From positions 1-30,928 of the forward strand of contig CAYNWH010000012.1 in assembly GCA_964400885.1 (NCBI GenBank): a stretch of 30,928 nt of DNA. The letters are read 5' to 3'. This DNA is from CAYNWH01 sp964400885. Its GTDB lineage: Bacteria > Patescibacteriota > Patescibacteriia > CAIXNZ01. Under the pieces are notes generated by a model, which had not been told where the DNA came from, did no database searches, and was given only the letters and a program-made list of their open reading frames with translations. A program made the translations under genes and the position numbers. Positions 1 through 6,313 of the stretch are shown here, in pieces; position 1 is the stretch's first letter, and each line of letters begins with the position of its first letter.

Positions 1-767
1 AGGTTAATTATGAAGACGTTAATTCAGTTGATAATGCTTCTCTCACTATTTTTGACTTAATTCATGACGCCAAATTTCCTGAAGATTTACAAAGTGAAAT
101 TTTAGAAAATTTTGAAAAACTTAATGCTCATTGGGTGGCTGTGCGTTCCAGTGCCACGGCTGAAGATTCTGCCACTGCTTCCTGGGCCGGAGAATTAGAA
201 TCTTATTTGAATACAGATTTTGATCATTTGCTGGGTAATGTGAAAAAATGCTGGGCTTCGCTTTTTACTGCGCGGGCTATTGTTTACCGTATGGAAAAAG
301 GTTTGCGCCAGACAAAAGTTTCCGTGGCTGTGGTTGTGCAGGCAATGGTGGAATCTGATGTTTCAGGCATTTGTTTTACTGTCCATCCAGTGACTAAAGA
401 TAAAAATCAAATGATTATTGAAGCTGGTTATGGATTAGGTGAGGCCATTGTTTCCGGACAGATTACACCCGATTCTTATGTGCTAAATAAAGACGTTTTT
501 AAATTAATTGATATTAATATTGCCCGTCAAGATAAAAAAATTATGCGTGATGAGACAGAAGCCGGAGGAAATCATTGGGTTCAAGTTAAAGCCAATGATC
601 GAGAAAAACAAAAATTAACTGAAGAACAGATTGTTGAATTAGCCAAGATTTGTTTAAACATTGAAAAGCACTATGGCTTTCCTTGTGACATTGAGTGGAC
701 TATGACTGAAAAAATGCAGCAATGGGAATTTTTTATTGTCCAATCAAGGCCAATAACGACTTTGTAG
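1..767 (+). CDS. PEP/pyruvate-binding domain protein, 5' end outside window
   Basis: The reading frame is open from base 3 and ends at TAG 765-767, so this is the 3' part of a gene. The segment VAVRSSATAEDS, then a glycine-rich stretch (GYGLGEAIVSG) and the end VQSRPITTL are the nucleotide-binding (ATP-grasp-like) domain of PEP synthase and pyruvate phosphate dikinase. In a full PEP synthase this domain is followed by a phosphohistidine swivel domain and a C-terminal PEP/pyruvate barrel. Here the protein stops where the first domain ends, so it is a stand-alone nucleotide-binding module. Its partner domains would have to be encoded elsewhere, or the gene was cut short. A GC-rich repeat begins at the base after the stop. 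The family call is firm; the reaction is unproven. Confidence 0.85.
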   Translation, partial: VNYEDVNSVDNASLTIFDLIHDAKFPEDLQSEILENFEKLNAHWVAVRSSATAEDSATASWAGELESYLNTDFDHLLGNVKKCWASLFTARAIVYRMEKGLRQTKVSVAVVVQAMVESDVSGICFTVHPVTKDKNQMIIEAGYGLGEAIVSGQITPDSYVLNKDVFKLIDINIARQDKKIMRDETEAGGNHWVQVKANDREKQKLTEEQIVELAKICLNIEKHYGFPCDIEWTMTEKMQQWEFFIVQSRPITTL

Positions 768-905
768 CCCCACCGTCATCCAGAGCCCTTCGTCTTGCTA
801 CGCTCACTCAGGGCAGGTTCTGCGAAGGATCTCTCTGTTACCCATGTCCAAGGAGATTCCTCTCTTTGTTCGGAATGACGGGCGGTGGGGCGGATGCTGG
901 CTAAA
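768..905. repeat. GC-rich composite palindromic repeat
   Basis: This block is far richer in GC than its surroundings and begins at the base after the preceding stop. Its ends are inverted: CCCCACCGTCAT (768-779) against ATGACGGGCGGTGGGG (875-890), with a three-base bulge. The interior holds phrases such as CACTCAGGGCAGGTTCTGCG and GGAGATTCCTCTCTTTGTTC, of the kind seen as interspersed elements in many bacterial genomes. Open frames through it are low-complexity and not credible genes. Confidence 0.75.
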
Positions 906-921
906 ATTTAATTACAATTTT

Positions 922-1218
922 ATGGCTGGAAAATCCTTTGCTGTTTATATCATGATGAATAAAATGAGGACTGTTAATTATACCGGAGTGACAAGTGATT
1001 TGGTGGGAAGAGTCTGGCAGCATAAAAATAAAATTTATGACGGGTTTACTAAAAGATATAATGTCAATCGCTTAGTTTATTATGAATATCTAGAAACAGC
1101 TGTAGCGGCCATTGCCCGCGAGAAGCAAATCAAAAGCTGGTCTAGGGTTAAGAAATCAAAACTAATTGAATCAAAAAATCCTTATTTTAAGGATTTATAT
1201 GAGGAAATATTAAAGTAA
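922..1218 (+). CDS. GIY-YIG domain nuclease-like protein
   Basis: This is a single-domain protein of 98 residues. The start of the domain reads FAVYIMMNKM followed by NYTGVTSDLVGRVWQHK, the usual beta strand plus GIY-YIG variant (VYI...YTG) with the conserved Arg in GRVWQH. The end (AIAREKQIKSWSRVKKSKLI, then NP) is typical of the small UPF0213-like GIY-YIG proteins common in CPR and other bacteria. An ATG at 844 would add 26 residues, but those come from the GC-rich repeat, so ATG 922 is chosen because it puts the domain at the N-terminus. These proteins are probably structure-specific DNA nucleases; the substrate is unknown. Confidence 0.85.
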   Translation: MAGKSFAVYIMMNKMRTVNYTGVTSDLVGRVWQHKNKIYDGFTKRYNVNRLVYYEYLETAVAAIAREKQIKSWSRVKKSKLIESKNPYFKDLYEEILK

Positions 1219-1219
1219 T

Positions 1220-1612
1220 ATGAAAATAAATTTCAACCAAAGATTTAATAAAAATTCTGATTTTTTTATCCGGCGTTGCGGTTATGGCCAAATCCATGAT
1301 CGGCGCACAGGCCAGTTTAGTTATGTACGTAGATTGCGGGGTAGTTTGTATCCGCGTTTCCATTTGTATATTGGATCAGAAGATCCATTGATTTTAAATT
1401 TACACTTAGATCAGAAACAAGTTTCTTATGAAGGACAGCATGCTCATAGCGGGGAATATGATTCTGATTTAGTAAAACAAGAAGGCCAGAGAATTTATCA
1501 GCAAATAATTAAAGAAGCGCAGGCTGCTTCACAAGAGCTCAAACAGTCTCAGGAAGGGGATTTAAATGATGAAAAGAAAAGTCTTTTTGGCTGGTTATTT
1601 GGCAAAAAGTAA
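1220..1612 (+). CDS. conserved hypothetical protein
   Basis: I do not recognise a named family. The 130-residue protein is basic and aromatic at the N-terminus (QRFNKNSDFFIRRCGYGQIH) and has a beta-rich middle (RFHLYIGSEDPLILNLHLDQ). Its C-terminal region is helical and polar (QRIYQQIIKEAQAASQELKQ) and it ends in a short hydrophobic tail, SLFGWLFGKK. No signal peptide or long membrane helix is visible. It starts one base after the GIY-YIG stop, so the two are probably co-transcribed. Codon use and composition match the neighbours, which supports a real gene. Confidence 0.75.
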   Translation: MKINFNQRFNKNSDFFIRRCGYGQIHDRRTGQFSYVRRLRGSLYPRFHLYIGSEDPLILNLHLDQKQVSYEGQHAHSGEYDSDLVKQEGQRIYQQIIKEAQAASQELKQSQEGDLNDEKKSLFGWLFGKK

Positions 1613-1640
1613 ATTTAGTAGTAAAATATTGGCAAAGGGG

Positions 1641-1668
1641 AATTTAAGGTTAATGCTTAAATTTTTTA
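1641..1668 (+). terminator. weak AT-rich hairpin before bL9
   Basis: AATTTAAG (1641-1648) and CTTAAATT (1656-1663) form an 8-bp stem with a 7-base loop followed by T residues. It contains only one G-C pair, so it may be a weak terminator, a leader hairpin or chance. Confidence 0.3.
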
Positions 1669-1672
1669 TTTT

Positions 1673-2122
1673 ATGAAAGTAGTTTTAATCAAAACTGTGC
1701 CTAATTTAGGCCAAACAGGGGATATTAAAGATGTTAAATCAGGTTATGCAGTTAATTTTTTAATTCCGCGAAAATTAGCTAAAATTGTTACAGAACAGAC
1801 TATTAAGGAATTAGAAAATCTAAAAGTTAAGAAAACAAAGACAGAGCAAAATAAAGGTAAGAAATACAAAGATTTGGCTAAAAAACTGGATAATTTAAAA
1901 CTGATTATTAAAGCTAAAGCTGAAGCTGAAAAGAAGACTTTATTTGGTTCAATTAATGCTGTTAAGATTGCTGAGGAATTAAAAAATCGCCATTATGAAA
2001 TTGAGCCAAAATACATAAAATTAGACCAACCTATTAAACAATTAGGCTATTATGATGTTTTGATTGATTTTGGCTCAGGCGTAACAGCTAAACTTGGAAT
2101 TACCATTGAACGAGAGAAATAG
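1673..2122 (+). CDS. rplI: 50S ribosomal protein bL9
   Basis: Ribosomal protein bL9 binds 23S rRNA near the L1 stalk base and affects frame maintenance. The N-terminal domain is clear: MKVVLIKTVPNLGQTGDIKD, then VKSGYAVNFLIPRKLA, the family signature. A lysine-rich linker helix follows (about residues 45-75). The C-terminal domain contains TLFGSINAVKIAEELK. At 149 residues the length is normal. Start ATG 1673 gives the canonical MKV start; no Shine-Dalgarno is visible. A terminator hairpin overlaps the stop codon. Some CPR lineages lack bL9, so its presence helps narrow the taxonomy. Confidence 0.97.
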   Translation: MKVVLIKTVPNLGQTGDIKDVKSGYAVNFLIPRKLAKIVTEQTIKELENLKVKKTKTEQNKGKKYKDLAKKLDNLKLIIKAKAEAEKKTLFGSINAVKIAEELKNRHYEIEPKYIKLDQPIKQLGYYDVLIDFGSGVTAKLGITIEREK

Positions 2123-2135
2123 TCTCTCGTTTTTT
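2111..2135 (+). terminator. rho-independent terminator after rplI
   Basis: CGAGAGA (2111-2117) pairs with TCTCTCG (2123-2129) around a 5-base loop and is followed by TTTTTT. The hairpin spans the rplI stop codon, so rplI and pyrG are probably separate or partly attenuated transcripts. Confidence 0.8.
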
Positions 2136-2156
2136 ACATAATTAAATTTTATAAAA

Positions 2157-3776
2157 ATGGATCATAAATTTATTTTTGTTGTTGGCGGCGTAATGTCAGG
2201 TGTAGGTAAAGGTGTAGCTTGCGCTTCAATTGGCAAAATTTTAAAAAGCAAAGGCTATAAGGTCACAGCCATAAAAATTGACCCTTATATTAATGTTGAT
2301 GCTGGCACAATGAATCCCACAGAACATGGCGAAGTTTTTGTGACTGAAGACGGCGATGAAACTGACCAGGATATTGGCAATTATGAAAGATTTTTAGACC
2401 AAAATATTCTTTCAACCAATTATATGACCACTGGCCGGGTTTACTTAAGCGTGATCCAGCGAGAAAGAAATCTAGAATACAATGGCAAATGCGTTGAAGT
2501 AGTGCCTCATGTGCCGCAAGAAGTCATTAATCGTATTAAAAAAGCAGCTGATTTAGCCAAAGCTGATTTTACTATTGTCGAAATAGGAGGCACAGTCGGT
2601 GAATATCAGAATATTTTATTTTTGGAGGCCGTCCGTTTGCTTAAAACTGAAGTGCTAGATGCTGTTATGACTGTTATGGTTAGTTATTTACCTATACCTT
2701 CCAAAGTTGGAGAAATGAAAACTAAACCGACCCAAACAGCTGTGCGTACTTTGAATTCAGCTGGTATTTTTCCTGATTTTATTTTATGCCGGGCTGATGT
2801 GCCATTGGATGATATCCGCAAACAGAAATTAGCGACTTTCTGCAATATTCCTAAAGATAATGCTATTTCCGCCCCTGATGTTAATAATATTTATGAAATA
2901 CCATTGAATTTTGAAAAAGAAGGCTTGGGCAATAAAATTTTGAATGTTTTTGAATTAAAAGCCAAAGGTAAAGATTTAAAAGATTGGCAGGCATTGATTG
3001 ATAAAATTGGTAGATTAGACAAAAAAGTGAAAATCGGGATAGCTGGCAAATATTTTGCCACTGGTAAATTCACTTTATCTGATTCTTATATTTCAGTGAT
3101 TGAAGCGATTAAGCATGCTTGTTGGGCAAATGATGCTTTGCCAGAATTAACATGGTTAAATACTGAAGAATATGAAAAAAATCCGGAAAAAATTAAAGAG
3201 CTGGATAGTTTTGCCGGCATTATTGTACCAGGCGGTTTTGGCAGCCGGGGTATTGAAGGCAAAATTATGACCATTCAGTATTGCCGGGAACATAATATTC
3301 CATTTTTGGGCTTATGCTATGGCATGCAATGCGCAGTCATTGAATTTGCCCGCCATGTCTGCGGTTTTGAAGATGCTAATTCTGAAGAAATTAATCCTGA
3401 TACCAAACATCCGGTTATTCATATTATGGAAGAACAAAAGAAAAAATTAGAAGAAAAGAATATGGGCGGTTCAATGCGCTTGGGAGCTTACCCTTGCGAG
3501 CTTTTGCCAAATTCCAGATCCAGGCAAGCTTATGGCACTAAAGAAATTTCTGAACGCCATCGCCATCGCTATGAATTTAATAATGCTTACCGTGACATTA
3601 TGACAGAAAAAGGCTTGCTTTTAGCTGGTCATTCGCCAGACCGTAATTTGATTGAAATTGTGGAAATACCGGGTCATAGATTTTTTATAGGCACGCAGTT
3701 TCACCCTGAATTTAAATCTAGGCCTTTGAACCCCCATCCGTTGTTTAGGGAATTTATTAAGGCGGCGATTAGTTAG
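2157..3776 (+). CDS. pyrG: CTP synthase
   Basis: CTP synthase makes CTP from UTP, ATP and glutamine. The N-terminal synthetase domain has the P-loop GGVMSGVGKGVACASIGKIL (close to residue 10), the IKIDPYINVDAGTMNPTEHG segment, and GEVFVTEDGDETDQDIGNYE. The C-terminal class I glutaminase domain has the oxyanion segment VPGGFGSRGIEGK, the nucleophile Cys in FLGLCYGMQ and the catalytic His/Glu in QFHPEFKSRP. The length of 539 residues is normal and all catalytic residues can be seen. It starts 34 bases after the rplI stop. In a genome with reduced nucleotide synthesis this keeps the pyrimidine branch to CTP. Confidence 0.98.
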   Translation: MDHKFIFVVGGVMSGVGKGVACASIGKILKSKGYKVTAIKIDPYINVDAGTMNPTEHGEVFVTEDGDETDQDIGNYERFLDQNILSTNYMTTGRVYLSVIQRERNLEYNGKCVEVVPHVPQEVINRIKKAADLAKADFTIVEIGGTVGEYQNILFLEAVRLLKTEVLDAVMTVMVSYLPIPSKVGEMKTKPTQTAVRTLNSAGIFPDFILCRADVPLDDIRKQKLATFCNIPKDNAISAPDVNNIYEIPLNFEKEGLGNKILNVFELKAKGKDLKDWQALIDKIGRLDKKVKIGIAGKYFATGKFTLSDSYISVIEAIKHACWANDALPELTWLNTEEYEKNPEKIKELDSFAGIIVPGGFGSRGIEGKIMTIQYCREHNIPFLGLCYGMQCAVIEFARHVCGFEDANSEEINPDTKHPVIHIMEEQKKKLEEKNMGGSMRLGAYPCELLPNSRSRQAYGTKEISERHRHRYEFNNAYRDIMTEKGLLLAGHSPDRNLIEIVEIPGHRFFIGTQFHPEFKSRPLNPHPLFREFIKAAIS

Positions 3777-3779
3777 AGT

Positions 3780-3840
3780 TTTAGAATTTTAGATTACAGC
3801 GTTTTAGCACTAAAACTCCAAAACACTAAAATCTAGATTA
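3780..3840. repeat. AT-rich nested hairpin of the TTTTAG phrase
   Basis: GTTTTAG (3801-3807) pairs with CTAAAAC (3810-3816), and outside it ATTTTAG (3786-3792) pairs with CTAAAAT (3826-3832). The same phrase forms a similar nested hairpin at 5788-5845 inside the isc operon. Here it fills the spacer between pyrG and the next gene. It could slow RNA decay or act as a weak terminator; neither is shown. Confidence 0.6.
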
Positions 3841-3851
3841 ATATTTGAAAA

Positions 3852-4562
3852 ATGGTAGATATGAAAATTAGTAATTTGCATTTTAATAATCAGGATTTTA
3901 AGGTTAATATCCGCTCTCAGGCAGATAAAAGTGTGATGAAAGAAATTTTTGAATTGCGGGAATATAAGGATGTTGAATCAATTATTAAGTCAGCCAAAGC
4001 AGCCGGCTTCGGCCGAGCCGAGCCGATTATTGATGCTGGAGCTCAAGCTGGCTTTTTTAGTTTGTATTGTCTGGCTTTAAATCCCAAAGTGCGGGTTTAT
4101 GCTATTGAGCCTGATGAAAATAATTTAGAAGTTTTAGAGGATAACTTAAATTTAAATAATGTTCCTAATATTGAAATTATAGCCGGCGCTTTGGCTGGTA
4201 AAAGCGGTTTACGCGATTTTTATGTTTCCTACGATACCCATAATCATAGTTTGTTTAAAGTTTTAACCCCGCAAATTACTAAAGTTACAAAAGTGAAAGC
4301 TTATAGTCTGGACGACTTTTTAAACGAGCAGGAGATTACACAGGTAAGTTTATTAAAATTAGATGTTGAAGGATCTGAATATGAGGTTTTACAGAATTTT
4401 AGAGGCTGGGAAAAAATAAATAATATTATTTTGGAATACCATGATTTTGGGGAGTTTAAACATACTCAATTGGAAAATTTACTGCGAGAAAAAGGCTATA
4501 AAATAAAAACAACTCTGTCAAAATTTGAACAGAGTTTAGGGTTTATAGTGGCGAGAAAATAA
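3852..4562 (+). CDS. FkbM family methyltransferase
   Basis: This is a SAM-dependent methyltransferase of 236 residues. Motif I reads IIDAGAQAGFFSLYCLA (about residue 60), motif II is VYAIEPDENNLEVLEDNLNL with the acidic residue that binds the SAM ribose, and FkbM hallmarks follow: SLDDFL and LLKLDVEGSEYEVLQNF. FkbM enzymes mostly O-methylate sugars or polyketides, so a role in surface glycan decoration is plausible but not shown. The start at ATG 3852 could also be the Met at residue 4. The stop codon TAA (4560-4562) overlaps the T-run end of the opposite-strand RNA gene terminator. Confidence 0.88.
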   Translation: MVDMKISNLHFNNQDFKVNIRSQADKSVMKEIFELREYKDVESIIKSAKAAGFGRAEPIIDAGAQAGFFSLYCLALNPKVRVYAIEPDENNLEVLEDNLNLNNVPNIEIIAGALAGKSGLRDFYVSYDTHNHSLFKVLTPQITKVTKVKAYSLDDFLNEQEITQVSLLKLDVEGSEYEVLQNFRGWEKINNIILEYHDFGEFKHTQLENLLREKGYKIKTTLSKFEQSLGFIVARK

Positions 4563-4595
4563 AAAATGCCCCGGATTCGCTTGGCGAACCCGAGG
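4561..4595 (-). terminator. terminator of the orphan RNA
   Basis: Read on the minus strand, CCTCGGGTTCGC (4595-4584) pairs with GCGAATCCGGGG (4580-4569) across 12 bp, with a 3-base loop, and is followed by CATTTTTT. Only the minus strand has the U-run, which fixes the direction of the RNA. Confidence 0.9.
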
Positions 4596-4743
4596 CTCCT
4601 GTCTACATTATTGGACTTGCACCGGCAGGTAAATGCAGTCCTCACCCCTGTTATTCCTCCTAGCGACCGAGGATCGTCATTGCCAGGTGACCTAGCTGTT
4701 AATGTCAGAGACCAAAATTCCGCTAGGCGAATTCCAGTCGAAT
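4561..4743 (-). ncRNA. orphan structured non-coding RNA, unknown family
   Basis: A complete transcription unit of about 183 nt lies on the minus strand: promoter at 4750-4778, predicted start near 4743, and a 12-bp terminator hairpin at 4569-4595 followed by a U-run. The interior is GC-rich for this genome and has no credible frame. Pairings found by eye: a closing helix TCT-G-ACATTA (4709-4700) with TAATGT-AGA (4610-4602), one bulged G; a hairpin GGACTGCA...TGCAAGTCC (4641-4613); and TCACCTG with CAGG-GG-TGA, two-base bulge. Two copies of a CTAGG/CCTAG motif allow alternative pairings. I find no SRP, RNase P, tmRNA or known riboswitch signature. A diverged 6S RNA fits by length only. Function is unknown. 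Confidence 0.7.
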
Positions 4744-4749
4744 GTTAAT

Positions 4750-4778
4750 AGTGTAGCATATTTTGATCTTTTTGTCAA
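4750..4778 (-). promoter_or_regulatory. sigma-70-type promoter of the orphan RNA
   Basis: On the minus strand the -35 box is a perfect TTGACA (4778-4773), the spacer is 17 bases, and the -10 box is TACACT (4755-4750) preceded by TGC (extended -10). It is one of the best promoters in the window, which suggests an abundant RNA. Confidence 0.85.
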
Positions 4779-4786
4779 GAGAGGAA

Positions 4787-4879
4787 AATAAAAAAACAGC
4801 ATTATGTTTTTTAAAAAACATGTAGGGACAGAGCAATGTTCTGTCCCTACAATATGAAATATAGTACTGTTTTTTTATT
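4787..4879. repeat. inverted-repeat element containing a GTAGGGACAG hairpin
   Basis: A perfect 13-base inverted pair, AATAAAAAAACAG (4787-4799) and CTGTTTTTTTATT (4867-4879), encloses a 12-bp hairpin TGTAGGGACAGA / TCTGTCCCTACA (4821-4832, 4840-4851). The layout resembles a miniature inverted-repeat element. It also provides the bL27 terminator and overlaps the bL27 stop codon. Confidence 0.65.
4813..4851 (-). terminator. rho-independent terminator after rpmA
   Basis: On the minus strand the 12-bp TGTAGGGACAGA / TCTGTCCCTACA hairpin is followed by TGTTTTTT (4820-4813). It lies about 25 bases past the bL27 stop and separates bL27 from the orphan RNA promoter. Confidence 0.75.
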
Positions 4880-5159
4880 TTTTTATCGGTTCAACGTTGA
4901 TAAATTTTGTCTTATCCAGATGATTATCGTATTTTCTGATTTTTTTCTGGGTAAATTTAACAATGCCGTCAATAATGGCAAATAAAGTAAAATCTTTGCC
5001 TTGCATGACATTTTTGCCTGGACGGATATTAGAGCCTCTTTGGCGCACTAAAATATTGCCAGCGCTGACAACCTGGCCTTCATAGCGTTTAACGCCTAGT
5101 CTTTTGGATTGTGAATCGCGTCCTAGCGATGTGGAACCTCCAGCTTTTTTATGTGACAT
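4875..5159 (-). CDS. rpmA: 50S ribosomal protein bL27
   Basis: bL27 sits next to the peptidyl transferase centre. The N-terminus MSHKKAGGSTSLGRDSQSKR is the family signature, followed by LGVKRYEGQVVSAGNILVRQ and RGSNIRPGKNVMQGKDFTLF. The length of 94 residues is normal, with a slightly longer C-terminal tail (KYDNHLDKTKFINVEPIKK). There is no N-terminal extension of the kind cleaved off in Firmicutes bL27. The usual upstream partner rplU (bL21) is not adjacent. The leader just before the ATG is the AT-rich CTAATTAC phrase and shows no Shine-Dalgarno. Confidence 0.97.
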   Translation of the reverse strand: MSHKKAGGSTSLGRDSQSKRLGVKRYEGQVVSAGNILVRQRGSNIRPGKNVMQGKDFTLFAIIDGIVKFTQKKIRKYDNHLDKTKFINVEPIKK

Positions 5160-5164
5160 ATGGG

Positions 5165-5198
5165 GTAGTAATTAGTAATTTGTAATTAGTAATTAGGG
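5165..5198 (-). repeat. CTAATTAC-phrase repeat in the rpmA leader
   Basis: On the minus strand this reads as repeats of CTAATTAC ending just before the rpmA ATG. The same phrase, in the same orientation relative to the gene, precedes the ATGs at 9569 and 26249. Confidence 0.6.
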
Positions 5199-5250
5199 AT
5201 ATGATATGAATATATTAACAAAATCTGTAATTGTTGTCAACAGGAGACTT

Positions 5251-5310
5251 GACCATCCTTCGCTTCCACCTACGCTAACGCTTCGGCGGACAAGAAAGCT
5301 ATGGATGGTC
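5251..5310. repeat. GC-rich palindromic element
   Basis: GACCATCC (5251-5258) and GGATGGTC (5303-5310) are perfect inverted ends. The interior contains ACGCTTCGGCGGACAAGAAA, which is close to sequences at 16216-16236 and 26975-26995. It lies between the divergent bL27 and isc units, right before the isc -35 box. Confidence 0.75.
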
Positions 5311-5338
5311 TTGACTTGGGGATAAAATTTGGTATAAT
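5311..5338 (+). promoter_or_regulatory. promoter of the isc operon
   Basis: TTGACT (5311-5316), a 16-base spacer and TATAAT (5333-5338) make a strong sigma-70-type promoter, 46 bases before the regulator's ATG. The start point would fall near 5345, inside the operator palindrome. Confidence 0.85.
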
Positions 5339-5341
5339 GGA

Positions 5342-5366
5342 AATACCGACTAAAATAGTTGGTTTT
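5342..5366 (+). promoter_or_regulatory. IscR-like operator palindrome
   Basis: AATACCGACTAAAATAGTTG and the following GTTTT form a palindrome centred near 5354. The core GACTAAAATAGTT matches the known IscR type 1 consensus core GACTRWWWYAGTC except for the last base. It sits directly after the -10 box, over the expected start of transcription, where a bound repressor would block the promoter. The next gene encodes an IscR-type protein, so autoregulation is likely. Confidence 0.75.
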
Positions 5367-5384
5367 TGATTTGAGCTTTAAATT

Positions 5385-5786
5385 ATGAAATTTTCAACTA
5401 AAGCTGAATATGGGTTGCGTGCCTTGGTTAATTTGGCCCAGAAAAAAGGCTATTATTCACTAGCGCAAATAGCTAAAGAAGAAAAAATCTCTTTGGCTTA
5501 TTTGGAGCGCTTATTTGCCAAATTGAAAAAGTCGGGTTTGGTTATTAGCCAGAAAGGAATTAAGGGCGGCTATAAGCTGGCAAACCCATTGAATCAAGTT
5601 TCAGTTAAGGATATATTTGTAGCTTTGGAGGGAGACATCGCACCTTATAATTGTAATTGTTTGTCCTTGCAAAGTATTTGTAAAACTGCGAAGTGTTCTT
5701 GTAATATTAAGGCTGTCTGGCAGAAGTTGGAAAAGGAAATTAGTAAAACTTTGGAATCAATTAAATTATCAGAATTAATTAAATAG
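5385..5786 (+). CDS. Rrf2/IscR-type iron-sulfur regulator
   Basis: This Rrf2-family winged helix protein of 133 residues starts MKFSTKAEYGLRALVNLAQK, the family hallmark. A recognition helix region follows (SLAYLERLFAKLKKSGLV), then the wing (KGIKGGYKLANP). The cluster-binding region has five cysteines at 90, 92, 99, 104 and 106. In E. coli IscR the ligands are three Cys and His107; the position corresponding to the His appears here as Lys (CNIKAVW), so the ligand set must differ. It heads the isc operon and its promoter carries an IscR-like palindrome, so it probably senses cluster supply and represses its own operon. Confidence 0.9.
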   Translation: MKFSTKAEYGLRALVNLAQKKGYYSLAQIAKEEKISLAYLERLFAKLKKSGLVISQKGIKGGYKLANPLNQVSVKDIFVALEGDIAPYNCNCLSLQSICKTAKCSCNIKAVWQKLEKEISKTLESIKLSELIK

Positions 5787-5787
5787 C

Positions 5788-5845
5788 GTTTTGGAATTTT
5801 AGCGTTATAGAATTTTAGTGCTAAAATTCTAAAATACTAAAATTT
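5788..5845. repeat. AT-rich nested hairpin inside the isc operon
   Basis: AGAATTTTAG (5809-5818) and CTAAAATTCT (5821-5830) form a perfect 10-bp stem with a two-base loop; outside it AATTTTAG (5795-5802) pairs with CTAAAATT (5837-5844). It uses the same phrase as 3780-3840. Located between regulator and iscU, it may adjust their relative expression. Confidence 0.65.
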
Positions 5846-5857
5846 AAATAAAAAATT

Positions 5858-6289
5858 ATGCAATACAGTGAAATTTTAATGGACCATTTTAAAAATCCGC
5901 GCAATCAGGGCGAAATTAAAGATGCTGACGGAGTCGGTGATGTTGGCAATCCAGTTTGCGGGGATATGATGAAAATCTATATTAAAGTTGGCAAAAATGA
6001 AAAAGGCGAAGAAACGCTTGATGATATTAAATTTCAGACTTTAGGTTGCGGGGCAGCAATTGCTTCATCTTCAATGCTAACTGAAATGGCTAAAGGCCAG
6101 AAATTAGAAGATGCTTTAAAAATTAGCCGTGAACAAATCGCGGAAAAATTAGGCGGCTTACCCAAAGAAAAAATTCATTGTTCAATTTTGGCAGCTGAAG
6201 GTTTGAAAAAAGCAGTTGCTAATTATCGGGGTGAAAAATTTGAAGAATCTCATGAGGGAAAAATAGTTGATGAAAATGAAAAATGTTAA
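5858..6289 (+). CDS. iscU: iron-sulfur cluster scaffold IscU/NifU N-terminal type
   Basis: IscU is the scaffold on which IscS sulfur and iron are assembled into clusters. The three ligand cysteines are present: Cys34 in NPVCGD, Cys64 in TLGCGAAIASSS and Cys108 in KIHCSILAAEGL, plus Asp36 in CGD. The start YSEILMDHFKNPRNQG is typical. At 143 residues it has a short acidic tail ending in an extra Cys. The LPPVK chaperone-binding motif of E. coli IscU is not seen; the equivalent place reads LPKEKIHC, as in NifU-type scaffolds. It is the second gene of the operon. Confidence 0.95.
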   Translation: MQYSEILMDHFKNPRNQGEIKDADGVGDVGNPVCGDMMKIYIKVGKNEKGEETLDDIKFQTLGCGAAIASSSMLTEMAKGQKLEDALKISREQIAEKLGGLPKEKIHCSILAAEGLKKAVANYRGEKFEESHEGKIVDENEKC

Positions 6290-6313
6290 GGTTTAAAAAT
6301 TAATTATCTATTT

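Noticed and set aside
722..904. Open frame of 60 codons overlapping the first gene and repeat
   Set aside because: It mostly translates the GC-rich repeat and starts inside the preceding gene.
844..921. Longer start for the GIY-YIG protein
   Set aside because: The extra 26 residues are repeat-derived; the domain begins right after the Met at 922.
4561..4743. tmRNA, RNase P, SRP RNA or cobalamin riboswitch identity for the orphan RNA
   Set aside because: A short TTCGACTGG and GGTGCAAGTCC recall pieces of these families, but the length, the 3' end and the core motifs (such as GGAAGCAGCC or a tRNA-like T arm with CCA) are missing.
4566..4748. Open frame of 60 codons on the + strand
   Set aside because: It overlies the RNA gene hairpins, has no family resemblance and no initiation signal; the opposite strand has a promoter and terminator.
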